In this document: positions 12,241-24,183 of the stretch, in pieces
How the letters are laid out: every line of letters begins with the position of its first letter
Position numbering within the stretch: the first letter of the stretch is position 1
Source of the DNA: Garcia nutans
Taxonomy: Eukaryota > Streptophyta > Magnoliopsida > Malpighiales > Euphorbiaceae
Length of the DNA stretch: 64,000 nucleotides
Reading direction: 5' to 3'
Assembly (NCBI GenBank): GCA_947685225.1
Contig: CANTUV010000053.1
Span: 3,147,501 to 3,211,500 of the forward strand
The notes under the pieces: generated by a model
What the model was told of the DNA's origin: nothing
The model's input: only the letters and a program-made list of their open reading frames with translations
The model's database searches: none
Translations under genes and position numbers: made by a program

Positions 12241-14103
12241 TACATTTGTAGCGGCCTGAATATTGTAAATTTGGTTATTTTGTCTTATGTTTTTATGCAT
12301 TTGCTAGATTACCTCTTGTATTTATTTGTTTTTGTTTCAATAGACACTTATATAATTACATATTGGTCACTTTACCCATTATACTTGTATATTTCTATTA
12401 ACCAAACCCTCATATTTTTTATTTTAGACAATCAAATTGAATTTACTAACACACACCTGTACCAAGTTACATATTGTAGAAAGTTATTTCTTTTGAGAAA
12501 AAAAAAAGTTTGATTGGACTATCTAGAAGCCCGACCGGACAAAAGAAACCAAGTTACATTTTGTAATATTGGACAAGCCCGATCTTACATCATTGAAGTT
12601 AAAATAAACTAACAAAAGAAGTCCAACAATTCATCATAAAAGTAAACCATTTATCATAATTTAAATTAAATAAATCATATATCAAGACATGCAATAAGTG
12701 AACATTAATAATCAAGTTTGCATTTAAATATCATATTAATCAAATAAATGTATAAACTTTGAATTAGGGTTTAGGAAAATACATTTAGGGTTTTTTAAGT
12801 TTAGGAAACAAATTTTGGATTATGGTTTAGAAAGCAATCTAAGGTTTTTAGAAATTGGGAAAATATTAAGGTTTTGGAAATTAGAAAATTATATAGGGTT
12901 TTAGAAAGTTTGGGAAAATAGATTAGGGTTTTGGAAATCAAAAAACTATTTTGGGTGGAAAGTTGGAAAAACATATTAGGGCTTTTAAATGATTATGCCA
13001 TTGATTCAAAATTTTTGGCTATTGGATGAAATTTAGGGTTTTTGTAATGTGGAATAGATTTTACAAATTAGGGTTTTAGATTATTTACTAGAATAATTTT
13101 AAATCACTTGATCATGCATAAAAAATGCCAAACATGCTTACTAGATTAAAGATTATTTTAATTCAGTTATTGTTATTAAGGTCTTATGCAAAAACACAAC
13201 TTCAAATTAATTAGCTACTGGATTAATCAACAATCAACCTTCAATGTTTAAAGAAAAAAGGAAAAACATAGCCAGTGTATGTTAAATTAAATAGTGCTTT
13301 TAAGAAGCAAAACTTGCATCCGTTGATTCCTCCAATATCAATATGTTACTGCTTGATCAACCTTGATCTCGGATGAATTGAAGCAAACTTGAGACAATAT
13401 TTTACTTCCTCGATTGCTATCTTAGGTTTGTCTTGATTGCACTTTTTAATTCCATGTTGCCAGTGTTAATTGCCAATGGTTGCTTCTATGTTTATTACTC
13501 ATCAAAATTGCTTCCCTTTCTCTGTCGTTTAATCATCTATTTATTGGGAAAACCATCACTTAACCATAAACCCAAAATGCCTAATTCGAGTCTTAAACGA
13601 ATGATAGCTTGATAAGAAAATTAAATTGCCTAGTCAAAACTCTTTTAAAACTTGAATTAGTCAATTTGAGAGGCCAAAATCAACATAGGCTGGCCTCATA
13701 TAGATTTGGGATGACCGAACCAATATGAGGCGAAGCTCATATCAATTTGGACATCCAAATCGATATGAGAAGCCTCATATCGATTTGGGATGCCCAAATC
13801 AATATGAGGCAATGCTCATATCGATTCTTATTCTCCCAAATTGATATGAGCTGGCCTCATATCAATTTGGGGTGCCCAAATCGATATGAGCCATGGCTCA
13901 TATTGATTTCGACCAACCCTACTCAAAACCGATCCAAAATTTTTAATTTTTTTAGGCAAAACTTTTCACAATTTTATTATGGGATTTGTAAAATAGGACA
14001 AGTTTAATTTCAACATTTTAAAATTAGGTTTAGGCCCCATTAAAATTATAACAGACCAAGATAAGCTTTTTGAATTTAAATTGCCTAAATTTAAGGGTCA
14101 ATA
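12240..14103 (-). mobile_element. LTR of Tat-lineage copy D (far end uncertain)
   Basis: On the minus strand the LTR begins near 14103 with TATTGACCCTTAAATTTAGG, a decayed form of TGTAGACCCTTAATTTTT seen in other copies, just after a purine tract (GTAGGGGATAAA). AGGGTTTT motifs at 12760-13080 match the AAAACCCT-rich zone of the LTRs at 29667 and 46970. It contains the hairpin array at 13690-13905. The distal end (near 12240) is a guess. Confidence 0.55.
13690..13905. repeat. Hairpin array in the LTR of copy D (CTCATATCGATTTGG units)
   Basis: CTCATATCGATTTGGG and its reverse complement CCCAAATCGATATGAG alternate about eight times, giving successive near-perfect stem-loops of about 15-16 bp with loops of 3 to about 15 bases. 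The best is at 13772-13810. An analogous array with different stems lies at 49263-49500 in copy E. Confidence 0.85.
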
Positions 14104-14189
14104 ATTTATCCCCTACTTGAGCGATTTAAGACTTCAATAGAAGAGGGTAAAAAAGCAACATGACTTTTAAATTGATTTAGAACAAAAAT

Positions 14190-14640
14190 GGATTATGGAT
14201 CTGAGGTTGGATTTAGTTTTGCTCTAAAAAATGATTTAGGTTCTCGATCCGATACTAGATTTGGATTTCTCGACCCGAGACTGAATTGGGTTCTGGATCC
14301 AAAACTGAACTTTTGGTTCTCGACCCGAGGTTGGATGGGTTCTAGACCTGAAGTTGAATTTGTTTTGGGTACTTGGATCTGAAACTAAATTTTTTTAGGT
14401 ACTTGGATAAGAAACTGGATTTGATTTGGTTACTTGGACCTAAAACTGGATTTGATTTAGGTATTTGACCCAAAACTAGATTTAATTTGGGTACTTGGAC
14501 CCGAAACTGGATTTGATTTAGGTACTTAGATCCAAAACTGGATTCGATTTGGGTACTTGGACCAAAACTGGATTTGAGTTGGGTACTTAGACCCGAAATT
14601 GGATTTGATTTGGAAACTTGGACACGACGCTAGTTGGATT
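14190..14640 (-). repeat. Tandem array, GGGTCCAAGTACCC-type units, copy D
   Basis: About 14 diverged units. On this strand they read GGGTACTTGGACCC plus an AAACTGGATTTGATT spacer; on the minus strand they are the same GGGTCCAAGTACCC core as arrays 23345-24080 and 36985-39525. Each core is a short inverted repeat (GGGT/ACCC). Confidence 0.85.
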
Positions 14641-14739
14641 CATTCTTCAATGGATTCTGTTTGATCTTCTGTCATCTAAGAGTTTTGGCTTTCTTCTAGC
14701 CAATTGTTCCATTCTTCAATGTATCATGGGCCTTCACCC

Positions 14740-15170
14740 TTCAAATTGGATCTTCATCCTTGGATTTTGGGTCTTCACCCTTTAAATTAGATCTTCATCC
14801 TTTGAACTTCGGGTCTTCACCCTTCAAAATGAATCTTCATCCTTGGACATCGGGTATTTACCCTAAAAAATGGATCTTCATCCTTGGATATCGGGTCTTC
14901 ACCCTTCAAAATGGATCTTCATCCTTGGACATTAGTCTTCACCCTTCAAAATGGATATACATCTTTGGACATCGGGTCTTCACCCTTCAAAATGGATCTT
15001 CATCCTTGGACATTAGGTCTTCACCCTACAAAATGGATCTTCACACTTTAAATATTGGGTCTTCGCCCTTTAAAATGGGTCTCATCCTTTGGACATTGGG
15101 TCTTCACCCATCAAAATAGATTATCATCCTTGGTCATTGGGTCTTCATCCTTCAGCTCTTCTAGTTGGAC
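14740..15170 (-). repeat. Tandem array of alternating GGATCTTCATCC / GGGTCTTCACCC, copy D
   Basis: About ten repeats of a 40-46-base unit carrying two different small inverted repeats around the same CTTC loop: GGAT-CTTC-ATCC and GGGT-CTTC-ACCC. The minus-strand equivalents (GGATGAAGATCC, GGGTGAAGACCC) occur in fewer copies at 23155-23290, 36785-36915 and 38295-38430. Confidence 0.85.
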
Positions 15171-17636
15171 TGATCTTTCAACTCTTGCATCTTCATTTGT
15201 TTAGAGTTCTAATTTTCTTCTTGCTTGATTCTTAAATGAATTCTTCACTTAGCACTTTTGCAAAAAATTCAACTATTTTTTAGCTAGTCCTAATATCCTC
15301 TCTTTGCCCCCTGAGTGGTAAAATATTGAAGGTGAGTCTGAAAATATTTTATACATGAATAAACTCAAAAATTAAAAGGAGAAACATTGCCCCCTATGTA
15401 GGCTAAAACCAATGATTTGTTTTCACATAGGCTCTGATATGTTTGTGTATTATCTGGTTTCTTGTACAAGCATGCATCTCCATTTTGTAAAGTGACTGGA
15501 TCTTCCTCAAGCAATGGGCCTTCCGTACCCCCCCTGATTCCATATATGCTTCATGTTTCCTTCAAAGAGTATCTGTTGTTCACTTTGACAAAGAATTGAC
15601 AATGCAAGGCAAAAAATACAGTGTGATATGCTTATGTATGCATGATATGCATGAATAATACTTACAGTGGTTCCACTGACTCACAGACTAAGGCCATTAG
15701 CCGAAGTTCTCCCATTGATTTATTTTAGAAGCTCGTTCAGATATTGAGTTAGGACATTAGAAGACTTTACATCTATGGCTCTTATCTTCCAAGATGAAAT
15801 CATAAGTAGTTGAGGCCCCAGCAGGGTAGAGACACGAGAGACAACCATTTGGGTGGTAACCTCTCCATGACATGACCTTACAATTGATCCCTTCATTAGC
15901 CCTCTTTTGTCCATTATGTCCTTTTGGGCTTTGACAATGCAACATACTTCCCTTAACTTGAAGGCTTTGTATGACAAAAACACATTTTTTAAAAATCTTA
16001 AAATCATATTTTGGCTTTGTCAAATCAGTGTCATTGTACCTCAAGACTCAATTTTATAAATTAACATGTCTATAACATGACAACCCTAGTTACCATACTA
16101 AACTCAGGAATCCTTTCCATTTGAGCAAGAATTGTTGCACTTTATATAGGCACATACACATTACTTGGCCAAAGGTCTTATTGAGTTTAAATATTGTCTA
16201 TCTCATATGCATACTTATTCAAACAATCTTCATTAATAGACTCTACGTACAAAGAGATATCAACAGGTCTTTGATAGGATTAAAATGGGATCTATAAGGG
16301 ATATGGGTTAAATTAAGGCCATTTTTATATTAGAGCTGATGTGACACTACTGATAAACCTTCACACTACAATATTCTTGTTGGAACCATTTTCACCTTCT
16401 GGGCATCACTTTCATGTTTTGACTTCATGAAAATATACATCTTGAATGTCCTTGCTTGTTCTTTGCAGAAATCTGAATCTTGATTAGGACAGTCTTTGCA
16501 TTTGCAAAAAACTTGAGACCCTCATTCTTTTCTTTTTCTCTCTCTGTCCTTTTTTTTAACATTTCATCATTTTTTCCTTTTCCTCTGTAGTGTTGGCAAC
16601 TGCAATACTTTTAAAAACTAGATGGCCTTTCTTCTATCTCCCTGATTTTGGCTGAATCTCTGGTTGGATTGGACCAATTTAAGTCAAACTGTCTTTGTAA
16701 ACTATGTGGAAGTCTTCTGCTGTTTTAGGTAGAAGAGAACTCGGTTGACTTTCTGAATCATCTTTTTGGGTTTTATTTTATTTTCTTTTTTCTTTTATTT
16801 TTTTCAATTTTCTTCTTCTTTTTCTTTTTCATTTTTCATTTTTTCTCCTTTTTTTTATTTTTTAGGTTCTAGCTCTAGAAAAGTTATCTTGTTTGTACCA
16901 ACTTATGTTTCTGATAATGGATGAGTGGAGTGACATAAATCTACTTTAGTCTTGACTTTATCTCAATAAGTCTTTGATATTAGATCTAATTCAGGTGTCT
17001 TTCAACTATCATTATAGTCTTTACCATATATTTCTCTTTGATCTTCTTTCCCCTTGGTAATTCAATGATCATCAGACTTGTCATAATAGTCACAACAGCG
17101 TACGATAGGTTATCGAGCTTACAAGCCAATAAAAAGAAAGCTAAAATCTCATGAAGGCTCAAAGGGACAACTAGAGATTGATATTTAATTGGGTGAATTC
17201 TAGTTGTTAGCTTACCAAACAATGCCTTGATCATCTCTCTTAAATAAGCAGAGTTTAATTTCTCCTCGAAAGTTTGTCAAAGCATAATCTAAGATGGACT
17301 GGGACCTAGACAAAGGTCATTATGCAGGAGCCTTCTCTAAGTTAGCATACACAACTCAATGCTATAAAATAACTCCCTCACCTAGTAAAGTCATTCAATT
17401 CATGAAGCATAGATACGCTAATTTATAAATATCAAGCTAGATTCGTCATTGGTTGGGTACAAAAATGAATAAAGACCAACAAAAATTTAATAAAAATAAT
17501 TTATTCAAAAAATCTTAATTTGAAAAACATAATTATTCTAGAAAACACCAAAGAAAGAAAATAAAACAAAAACTAAACAAGCCAAGGGAAGTTTGTTGAG
17601 TTGGAATCGAAGATGCTTCATTTATTTAGACATTTA

Positions 17637-17911
17637 AAGGGCAAAGATTTTTTCATCATTAAGGATCATTGATTCATCATCCACAGTTAGTCCAAGCTTG
17701 CTTTGTGGTACCTCCTCTTGAGCAGCTTCTCCATCCATATCATGACATGATGACAAGATAAAACTATCCTCCAATCCTTCCTCCATCATGAAGGTTGCAA
17801 GCAGTGGTGCCCTTCTAAATTTAGGTAGAGGATTATTTTTAGTGCTGGGCTTATCAAGCTCAAGCAGCTTTTCACTGTCAATTAAATATTGGATCTCATG
17901 CCTTAATGCGT
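17637..17911 (-). pseudogene. Gag C-terminal fragment, copy D
   Basis: The minus strand encodes NALRHEIQYLIDSEKLLELD and then a Pro-rich NNPLPKFRRAPLLATFM, matching gag just after its C..H...GH.T..C knuckle in copies A and C. The frame enters from LTR sequence at 17912, so everything upstream in gag is missing. An ORF that appears to begin in that LTR sequence is a by-product of the fusion. Confidence 0.75.
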
Positions 17912-18151
17912 TGTGGGGGTGCTGGGCCATTCTCACCTTCCCTACACGTACCCAACTTTTCGAACCCATTAAGGGGTTGGGGATTCCTTAGGAATTGAGT
18001 CATCCACCCCTTTCCTTTTTCCCTGCCCGTTCGGGTGGCAACTCCATTTTCTCCGAACTTAGGTCCATGTTCTCTAAGGACCTGAGCCTAAACAGTGTCG
18101 AAGTCGCAAGAACCATTCCATAGGGAGTGGGGGGGAAAATCCCCGCTCATA
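17912..18151 (+). mobile_element. 3' end of the 5' LTR of Tat-lineage copy A (truncated)
   Basis: Matches the last 240 bases of the LTR at 29667-31810 (GGGGGTGCTGGGCCATTCTC, later AAGAACCATTCCA), ending ...GCTCATA where other copies end GCTCACA. The remainder of this LTR is missing because it joins copy D's gag at 17912. Confidence 0.8.
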
Positions 18152-18152
18152 G

Positions 18153-18169
18153 TGGTGACTCCACTGGGG
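18153..18169 (+). other. Primer binding site, copy A
   Basis: TGGTGACTCCACTGGGG lies one base after the LTR end. Other copies have TGGCGACTCCACTGGGG (31812) and TGGCAACTCCACTGGGG (minus strand, 45911-45927). The position and leading TGG fit a tRNA-complementary PBS. The tRNA was not identified from sequence. Confidence 0.7.
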
Positions 18170-19024
18170 ATAAGAGAAGTTAATTCCGTTGGTCTTTATA
18201 TTATTCTATTCTTTCTTATAATGATATTATCCATTGCATCATATTATATTGCATCATGTGCGTGAGTTAGGACACCCGTGTTATGTTATGTAAGGGATAC
18301 CATACTTTCACTCAAGATATGGAGATCGAGCATGGCATAACCACTCATAGCCTCGTACCGTTTGGTATATACTTGCTATGGAAACCTAAGCCTTTTAACC
18401 CAAAGACTAAAGCTCATGTAATTGGCCTAGTTACTTTCCTTAGAATTTACCCCAAATGCATGTTGTTTGACTATGGTTAATTTATCTTAGTTTAAATCAT
18501 GGCTTATTTGGTTTGTTCTTTTTCTAATATGACCTAAGTACATTTGTAAGCTCAAAATAAATTTTTCTTAAAATTCAAATGACTAAAACTATTTTCAAAA
18601 CTTTTCAAGATGGTCTTTGGACATAAAACTTTTTCTAAAAACAAATCAAAAATTCTTTTACTCATGGCCCAAATACTAAGCTCAAAATATGCTTTTTCTA
18701 AAATCTTTTTACAATGGGCTTAGAAACAAAATTATTTTTATCCAACCTTTTCTTACAAAGAGCTTGCAAAATATTTAGGTCAATTAGGAAATACCAAAAT
18801 CAATTGTGAGCCTAGTTTATACTAAGAATAATTAATCATGGGCTTGTTTTTGGCATGAATCATTAGTTACCTTTTTCAAGTGAGAAATCTATTTATAATA
18901 AACCTCTTAATTTCGTTTTAATGCAATATAGCATGAAAGCTACTTTAGTTGGTTGAATGGATTAAAACCTAATTAATGGGAATTATCATGGATTGATTTC
19001 CATTTTTGAAAATATAACTATTGG
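18170..19024 (+). other. Non-coding leader of copy A
   Basis: Untranslated leader between PBS and gag, closely matching 31830-32692 of copy B and the minus strand of 45070-45905 in copy C. Short ORFs in it recur with breaks in all copies and show no known domain. Confidence 0.6.
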
Positions 19025-20670
19025 TTGAAACGTCTGAGGGAATTATTCGAAAACAAGATGCCCCATGTTGGCATTTTGTTAACCATATACCTAGGAAAAG
19101 AGACTCGCCATTCTTGTGTGGATGTTATAAGGTTGGAAGGAACGTCCTATTTGTCCTTATTTGTTAATTGTTCGTGCATACATACATACATGCATACATT
19201 TGCATCTCATATCATTGATCCTCTCTGGCTCACAGCCCTGAATTACGAAAGTTCAAAAGCTTACGACAATCTGACTTACGCCGGAGATGAAGTATCTAGC
19301 AACAACTCAATCACCTACTCACCAAAAATAATGGAGCCCGAATAAATTCAAAGGATGGTGGATAAAGCCCTCAGTGCCAAAATGGAAGAGATCAAAGAGG
19401 CCATGGCCGAGACCATAAATAATCAACTAGCTGCAATTTTAGGAAACAATGCTGAAGCATCTGCTAGCACCAAGAAAGTCAAAGGAAAGGCTAAAGTTGA
19501 TGAAGTAGCTTTTGATGATGATAAGGTGGTCATTGATGATGATTATTGGGCTCAATACTACCAAGATCCTCAAGACAAAAAGGAGCCAAAGGTTGTTGAA
19601 AAGACAACTGTTGAAAAGACCGAGACATTTGATGTTGAGAAGATGATTGCTGATTTGGAAAAAAAATTTGAGAAGAAGTTGAAAACCGAAGAGATGTCTA
19701 AAGTTGACAAGTTATTCGAGTTAGATGAAGAAGTTCCGTACAAGTTCAAGATGCCATCTTTTGCGAAGTATGATGGAACCAGAAATCCTCATCTCCATGT
19801 GAAGCAGTATATCACTGCTATGCAGTCTGCTCGAGCTACTAAGGCTCAAACTCTAAGGTACTTCATACTCTCATTGGACCCTGTTATCCAAAATTGGTTC
19901 AATACCTTAGATGATGGAACACAAAAGAGTTGGGATCTGCTTTACAAAGCCTTCATCCAATAATATGGATATAATGTCGAGATGGAAATTACCTTAATGG
20001 ACGTGGAGTCCATTAGGTAAAGGCCAAATGAGAATTTTGTAGATTATATGAAGAGATGGAGAAACAAGGCTACTTTACTCAAGAAAAGGCCCGATGAATC
20101 TGATCAAATAAGGATGATCGTGAGAGGCGTTCTGCCCAATCTCCGTGAAAGGATGTCTCACTCCCTTATAAGGGATTTCAAAGATCTTCTCCAAGCTGGT
20201 CCACAAATTAAAGAATGGGAAAGGGAGAAGAATCGCTTTTCAATAAAAAGGAATGAGAAAGGGAAGTACCAGTCAGGCAATCAAAGAACACAAAAAGAAG
20301 TTGATGTTAATGCCACTAGTCAAGGAGGAATGAGGCAGTTTTCAGAATTAGGGAAGCCACTGTCTTGGGTTCTCAATATGCTACAAAAGAGGGGATTATT
20401 ACAACCCTTGACTCCTCGTCCTTTGCCTAATCCTCTTCCACCTAACTTTGATACTAATGCATTTTGCCAATTCCATCAAAGGCCTGGACACGAAACGAAC
20501 AATTGCATGAAGTTGAGGCATGAGATCCAGAAGGAAATCCATTTCCAAGGTTCAATAGGGTGCCACCATCAGCAACCTTCATGGTAGGAAAAGGATTGGA
20601 AGAGGATTTTGTTTTATCATCCTTTCAAGATGGGGATATTGAAGATGTGAATGGAAAAGAGGCTTAAACT
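19025..20670 (+). pseudogene. Tat-lineage gag, copy A (broken)
   Basis: Capsid/nucleocapsid polyprotein of a Tat/Ogre-type Gypsy element. Order: a variable N-terminal part (19025-19342); a charged region rich in Lys/Glu/Asp (19355-19700); the retrotransposon gag core (about 19740-20230; PSFAKYDGTRNPHLHVKQYI, then NWFNTLDDGTQKSWDL, then RPDESDQIRMIVRG); and a Pro-rich stretch with knuckle-like FCQFHQRPGHETNNC (about 20460-20510). Stops at 19343, 19961 and about 20014 sit where copy B has CAA or CAG. A roughly 75-base deletion after RHEIQ (about 20532), relative to copy B, shifts the frame at the C-terminus. No protease or RT follows; the next 2.3 kb is non-coding. Confidence 0.85.
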
Positions 20671-22960
20671 CAACAAATAGCTTGAATGCTGCTTTTCAAT
20701 TTTACTTTCTTTAATATTTAATTGGAAATATCGTGTTTTTCAAATTTAAATTTGTTTGAATAAATTACTTTCATCAAAAATTTTGTTGGTCTTTGTTCAT
20801 CTTAGTGTTCAACCAATGAGGAATCTAGCTTGATAATTCATGAATTAATATATTTATGCATCATGACTCGAATGACTTTACTAGGTGAGGGAATTGCTCT
20901 ATAGCATTGAGTTGTGTATGCTTACTAAGAGAGGGCTCCTGCATAATTACCTTTGTCTAGGTCCTAGTCAGTCTTAGAACATGCTTTGACAAACTTTCGA
21001 GGCGAAATTGCAACTCTACTTATTTAAAGGAGAGATGATCTAGGCATTGTTTGGTTAGCCAATAACTAGTATCCACCCTATTAATTATCAATCCCTAGTT
21101 GTCCCTTTAAGCCTTCATAAAATTTTTGCTTTCTTTTCATTGGCATATAACCCCAACAATCTACCCTGAGCTATTGTGATACTTTTGAGAAGTCTTATGA
21201 TCACTAAGATGAAGAAGAAAGAAGGTCAAAGAAAACAATTATTAGTCCAGATCTTGAGGATAGGTGAAGTTCTCAAGACCATGAAGATAGTTGAAGTTCT
21301 CAAAACCATAAGGGTGGTTGAAGTTCTCAATACTATAAGGGTAGTTGAAGTCTTCCTAATATCTCCAATATATCAACATCAACATCAGAGTAACAAATGA
21401 TTTATCCCTATTAAAGAAGATTTATGTTACTCCACTTATCCAGTATTGGAAGCCCAAGTTGGTACAAACAAGACAACTTTGTTTGAGCTAGAACCAAACT
21501 AAAAAACAAAAAAAAAGGAAGAAAAAAAAAAGAAAAAAGAAAAGAAAACCCAAAAGGCGGTTCAAAAAGCCAACTGAGTTCTCTTTTACCTAAGATAACA
21601 AAAGGCTTCCATTTGGTTTATAAGGATGGATTGACTCAAATTGGTCCAATCCAACCAAAGATTTGATCAAAATCAAAGGAAAAGGAGAAAGACCATTCAG
21701 TTCTTGAAAGTTCTGTCCTACAAGGAAGAAGGACGAAATTATAAAATGCTCAAAGAAAGGGAGGAGTAAGAAAAATAAAAAGAAAGAAAAGGGAGAAGAA
21801 GAAAAGAAATGAATTTGGGTCTTAAACTTTTTGCAAGGGCAAAGACCGTCCTAATAAAGATCCAGATAAATGCCAAGAAGATAGAAGGAATTTGGAGTCT
21901 AGTAAGATTGCTCCCAACTGTCTAAAATTCAAACAAGAAATTTGTAGTGTGAAGGTTTGTCCCTTGTGTCACACCAGCTCCAATCTCAAAATGGCCTTCA
22001 TTTAAACCCGTGTCCCTCATAGACCCCATTTCAAGCCTATCAAAAACCTGTTGATCTCTCTTGGTAGGTAGAGTCTATTATGGAGATAGTGTGGATAAGC
22101 ATGCATATGAGATAGACAATATTTAAACTCAAATGAGACCTTTGGCCAAGTAATGTGTATGTGCCTATCTGAAGTGCAACAATTCTTGCTTAAATAGAAA
22201 TGATTCCCGAGTTTAGTACGGTAACTAGGGTTGTCATGTTATAGATATGTTAATTTGGAAAAATCAAGTCCTAAGGTACATTGACATTAATTTGGCAAAG
22301 CCAACATTTGATTTCAAAATCAAAATTCAAAAAAAAAAAGAGAGTGTTTTGTCATACAAAGCCTTCAAGTTAAGGGAAGTATGTTGAACCTCCAAAGGAC
22401 ACATTGGGCAAAGGAAATTATTATTGGTAAAGTTATGAAGAAACTACCAATCGACATGCTAAAATATATTTTGAAATAGATGAATCCCTAACTCTGCTAC
22501 TTGGGGTCTCCACCACTCATGTTTTCAACATCTTGAAAATAAAAGCCACAAATGCAAAAGCTTTCGATCATTCCAATGCAAGACTTGAACAAGCATCAAA
22601 ATGGAACCAATGAGAATACTTCTGCTGATCACCTTGGTCTATGAGTCGATGGAACAACTGTAAGTATTATTCATGCATATCATGCATACATGAGCATATC
22701 ACATCACACTTTCTTGTTTTGTGTTGTCTATTCCTTGTCAAAATGAACAGCAACCACCTTGCGAAGTAAAGAATCAAAAGAAGATATTGAACCGAAGGGG
22801 CATGGTCGCTTGTGGAAGCTCCAGTCATTTTGCAAAGGAAGAAATACGTGCTTATGCGACAAACTAGACGGCAAAAACATTAATCAGAGCCCGCATGGAA
22901 AAATCTTAGGTTGGAGCCTACACAGGGGGCAAAGTTTCTCCTTTTCAATTTTTTGAGTCT
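20671..22960 (+). other. Conserved non-coding interior of copy A in place of pol
   Basis: About 2.3 kb without credible ORFs, yet closely similar to 34386-36690 (copy B) and, in reverse complement, 15540-17636 (copy D). It includes a GAAGTTCTCAA-type short repeat (21240-21350) and a purine-rich tract (21500-21550). Because three copies share it, it belongs to the element itself and is not a copy-specific deletion scar. Confidence 0.7.
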
Positions 22961-23154
22961 ATATATAAAATGTTTTCAAACTCACTTACAAATATTTTGC
23001 CACGCAGGGGGGCAAGGAGAGGATATAAGGTCCAATTAAAAATAGCTAAATTTTTGCAAAAAAAGGAAGAACAAAAGAATGGAACATTAGAATTCTCAAA
23101 AGAATGAAGATGCAAAAGACAAAAGATCAGTCCAGCTAAAAAAGCTAAAGCAAG

Positions 23155-23290
23155 GGTAAAGACCCAATCTCTAATGGATAAAGATCCAATTTCAGAAGGT
23201 GAAGACCTGATGTCCAAAGGATGAAGATCCAAATTTTAAGGGTGAAGACCCGATCTCAAAGGATGAAGATCCATTTTGATGGTGAAGAAT
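23155..23290 (+). repeat. GGATGAAGATCC / GGGTGAAGACCC units, copy A
   Basis: Short run of alternating GGATGAAGATCC and GGGTGAAGACC(C) cores, some diverged, homologous to the longer array at 14740-15170 on the opposite strand. Confidence 0.7.
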
Positions 23291-23344
23291 CACAATGCAT
23301 AAAATAGCCGGAGTAGTCAGACTTCTCAAATGATAAAAGGTCAG

Positions 23345-24080
23345 TCAAACTCAATCTCGGGTCCAAGCACCCATTCTCGGGTCCAAGTACCCCAGCTCGG
23401 GTCCAAGTACCCATTCTCGGGTCCAAGTACCCAAATCAATCCAATCTCGGGTACAAGCACCCAATCTCGGGTCCAAGTACCCAAATTAATCTAATCTCGG
23501 GTCCAAGCACCCAATCTTGGGTCCAAACACCCAATCTCGGCTCCAAGCACCTAATCTCGGGTCCAAGCACCCAATCTCGGGTCCAAGTACCCAAATCAAA
23601 TCCAATCATGGGTCCAAGTGCTCAATCTCGGGTCTAAGTACTCATTCTCGTGTCTAAGTACCCAAATCAAATCAATCTCAGGTCTAAGTACCCAAATCAA
23701 ATCTATCTCGGGTCCAAGTACCCAAATCAAATTTAATCTCAGGTCTAAGTACCCAAGTCAAATTCATTGTTGAGTCCAAGTACCCAATCTCGGGTCCAAG
23801 TACCCAAATCAATCTAATCTAGGGTCCAAGTACCCAAATCAAAATCATTCTCGGGTCCAAGTACCCAAGTCAATTCAGTCTCGGGTCCAAGTACCCATTC
23901 TCGGGTCCAAGTACCCAAATCATATCAGTCTCGGGTCCAAGTACCCAAATCAAATCATTCTCGAGTCCAAGTGCCCAAATCAAATTCAAGCGCGGGTCTA
24001 AGTACCCAAATTCAATCCAATCTTGGGTCCAAGTACCCAAATCAAGTTCAGTCTCGGGTCTAAGTACCCAAAACAAATTT
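23345..24080 (+). repeat. Tandem array, CTCGGGTCCAAGTACCC units, copy A
   Basis: About 30 units of CTCGGGTCCAAGTACCC separated by AAATCAAATC-type spacers. Spacing varies from about 18 to 33 bases according to the presence of the spacer. It lies just upstream of the polypurine tract, the zone where Tat-lineage elements are known to carry variable tandem repeats. Confidence 0.93.
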
Positions 24081-24099
24081 AAATAACCATCCCAAAAAT

Positions 24100-24165
24100 T
24101 AAGTCTTATTGCTTTTCACTCTCTTTCACTTAAGTCTCAAATCGTTCAAGCAGGGGGCAAATAAA
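24100..24165 (+). other. First copy of the pre-PPT block and polypurine tract, copy A
   Basis: AAGTCTTATTGCTTTTCACT...TTCAAGCAGGGGGCAAA (interrupted here) is the block that precedes the LTR in copy B (39555-39621). Here it is followed by TAAAAGACTTCGAC, not by TGTAGACCC, so the LTR is missing and the mobile-domain segment begins. Confidence 0.75.
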
Positions 24166-24183
24166 AGACTTCGACAACCGCCA

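Larger units (their letters stand above)
14104..17911 (-). mobile_element. Internal region of Tat-lineage copy D (pol-less, 5' truncated)
   Basis: Read on the minus strand: a gag tail (17637-17911), then about 2.1 kb of non-coding sequence (15540-17636) matching in reverse complement the corresponding parts of copy A (20671-22960) and copy B (34386-36690), then two tandem arrays and a polypurine tract before the LTR. Matching blocks include the CATGTTATAGAC region (16060-16140 against 22150-22250) and the CTCGAAAGTTTGTCAAAGCA region (17265-17285 against 20980-21005). No RT, RNase H or integrase motif is present. Copy A's LTR fragment cuts it at 17912. Confidence 0.75.

Noticed and set aside
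14760..15119. 119-codon open frame on the plus strand
   Set aside because: Lies wholly in the GGATCTTCATCC array of a minus-strand element; the peptide is repetitive.
15720..16044. Two overlapping 95-codon minus-strand frames
   Set aside because: They lie in the non-coding interior of copy D. Matching frames are not kept in A (near 22.3 kb) or B (near 36.0 kb).
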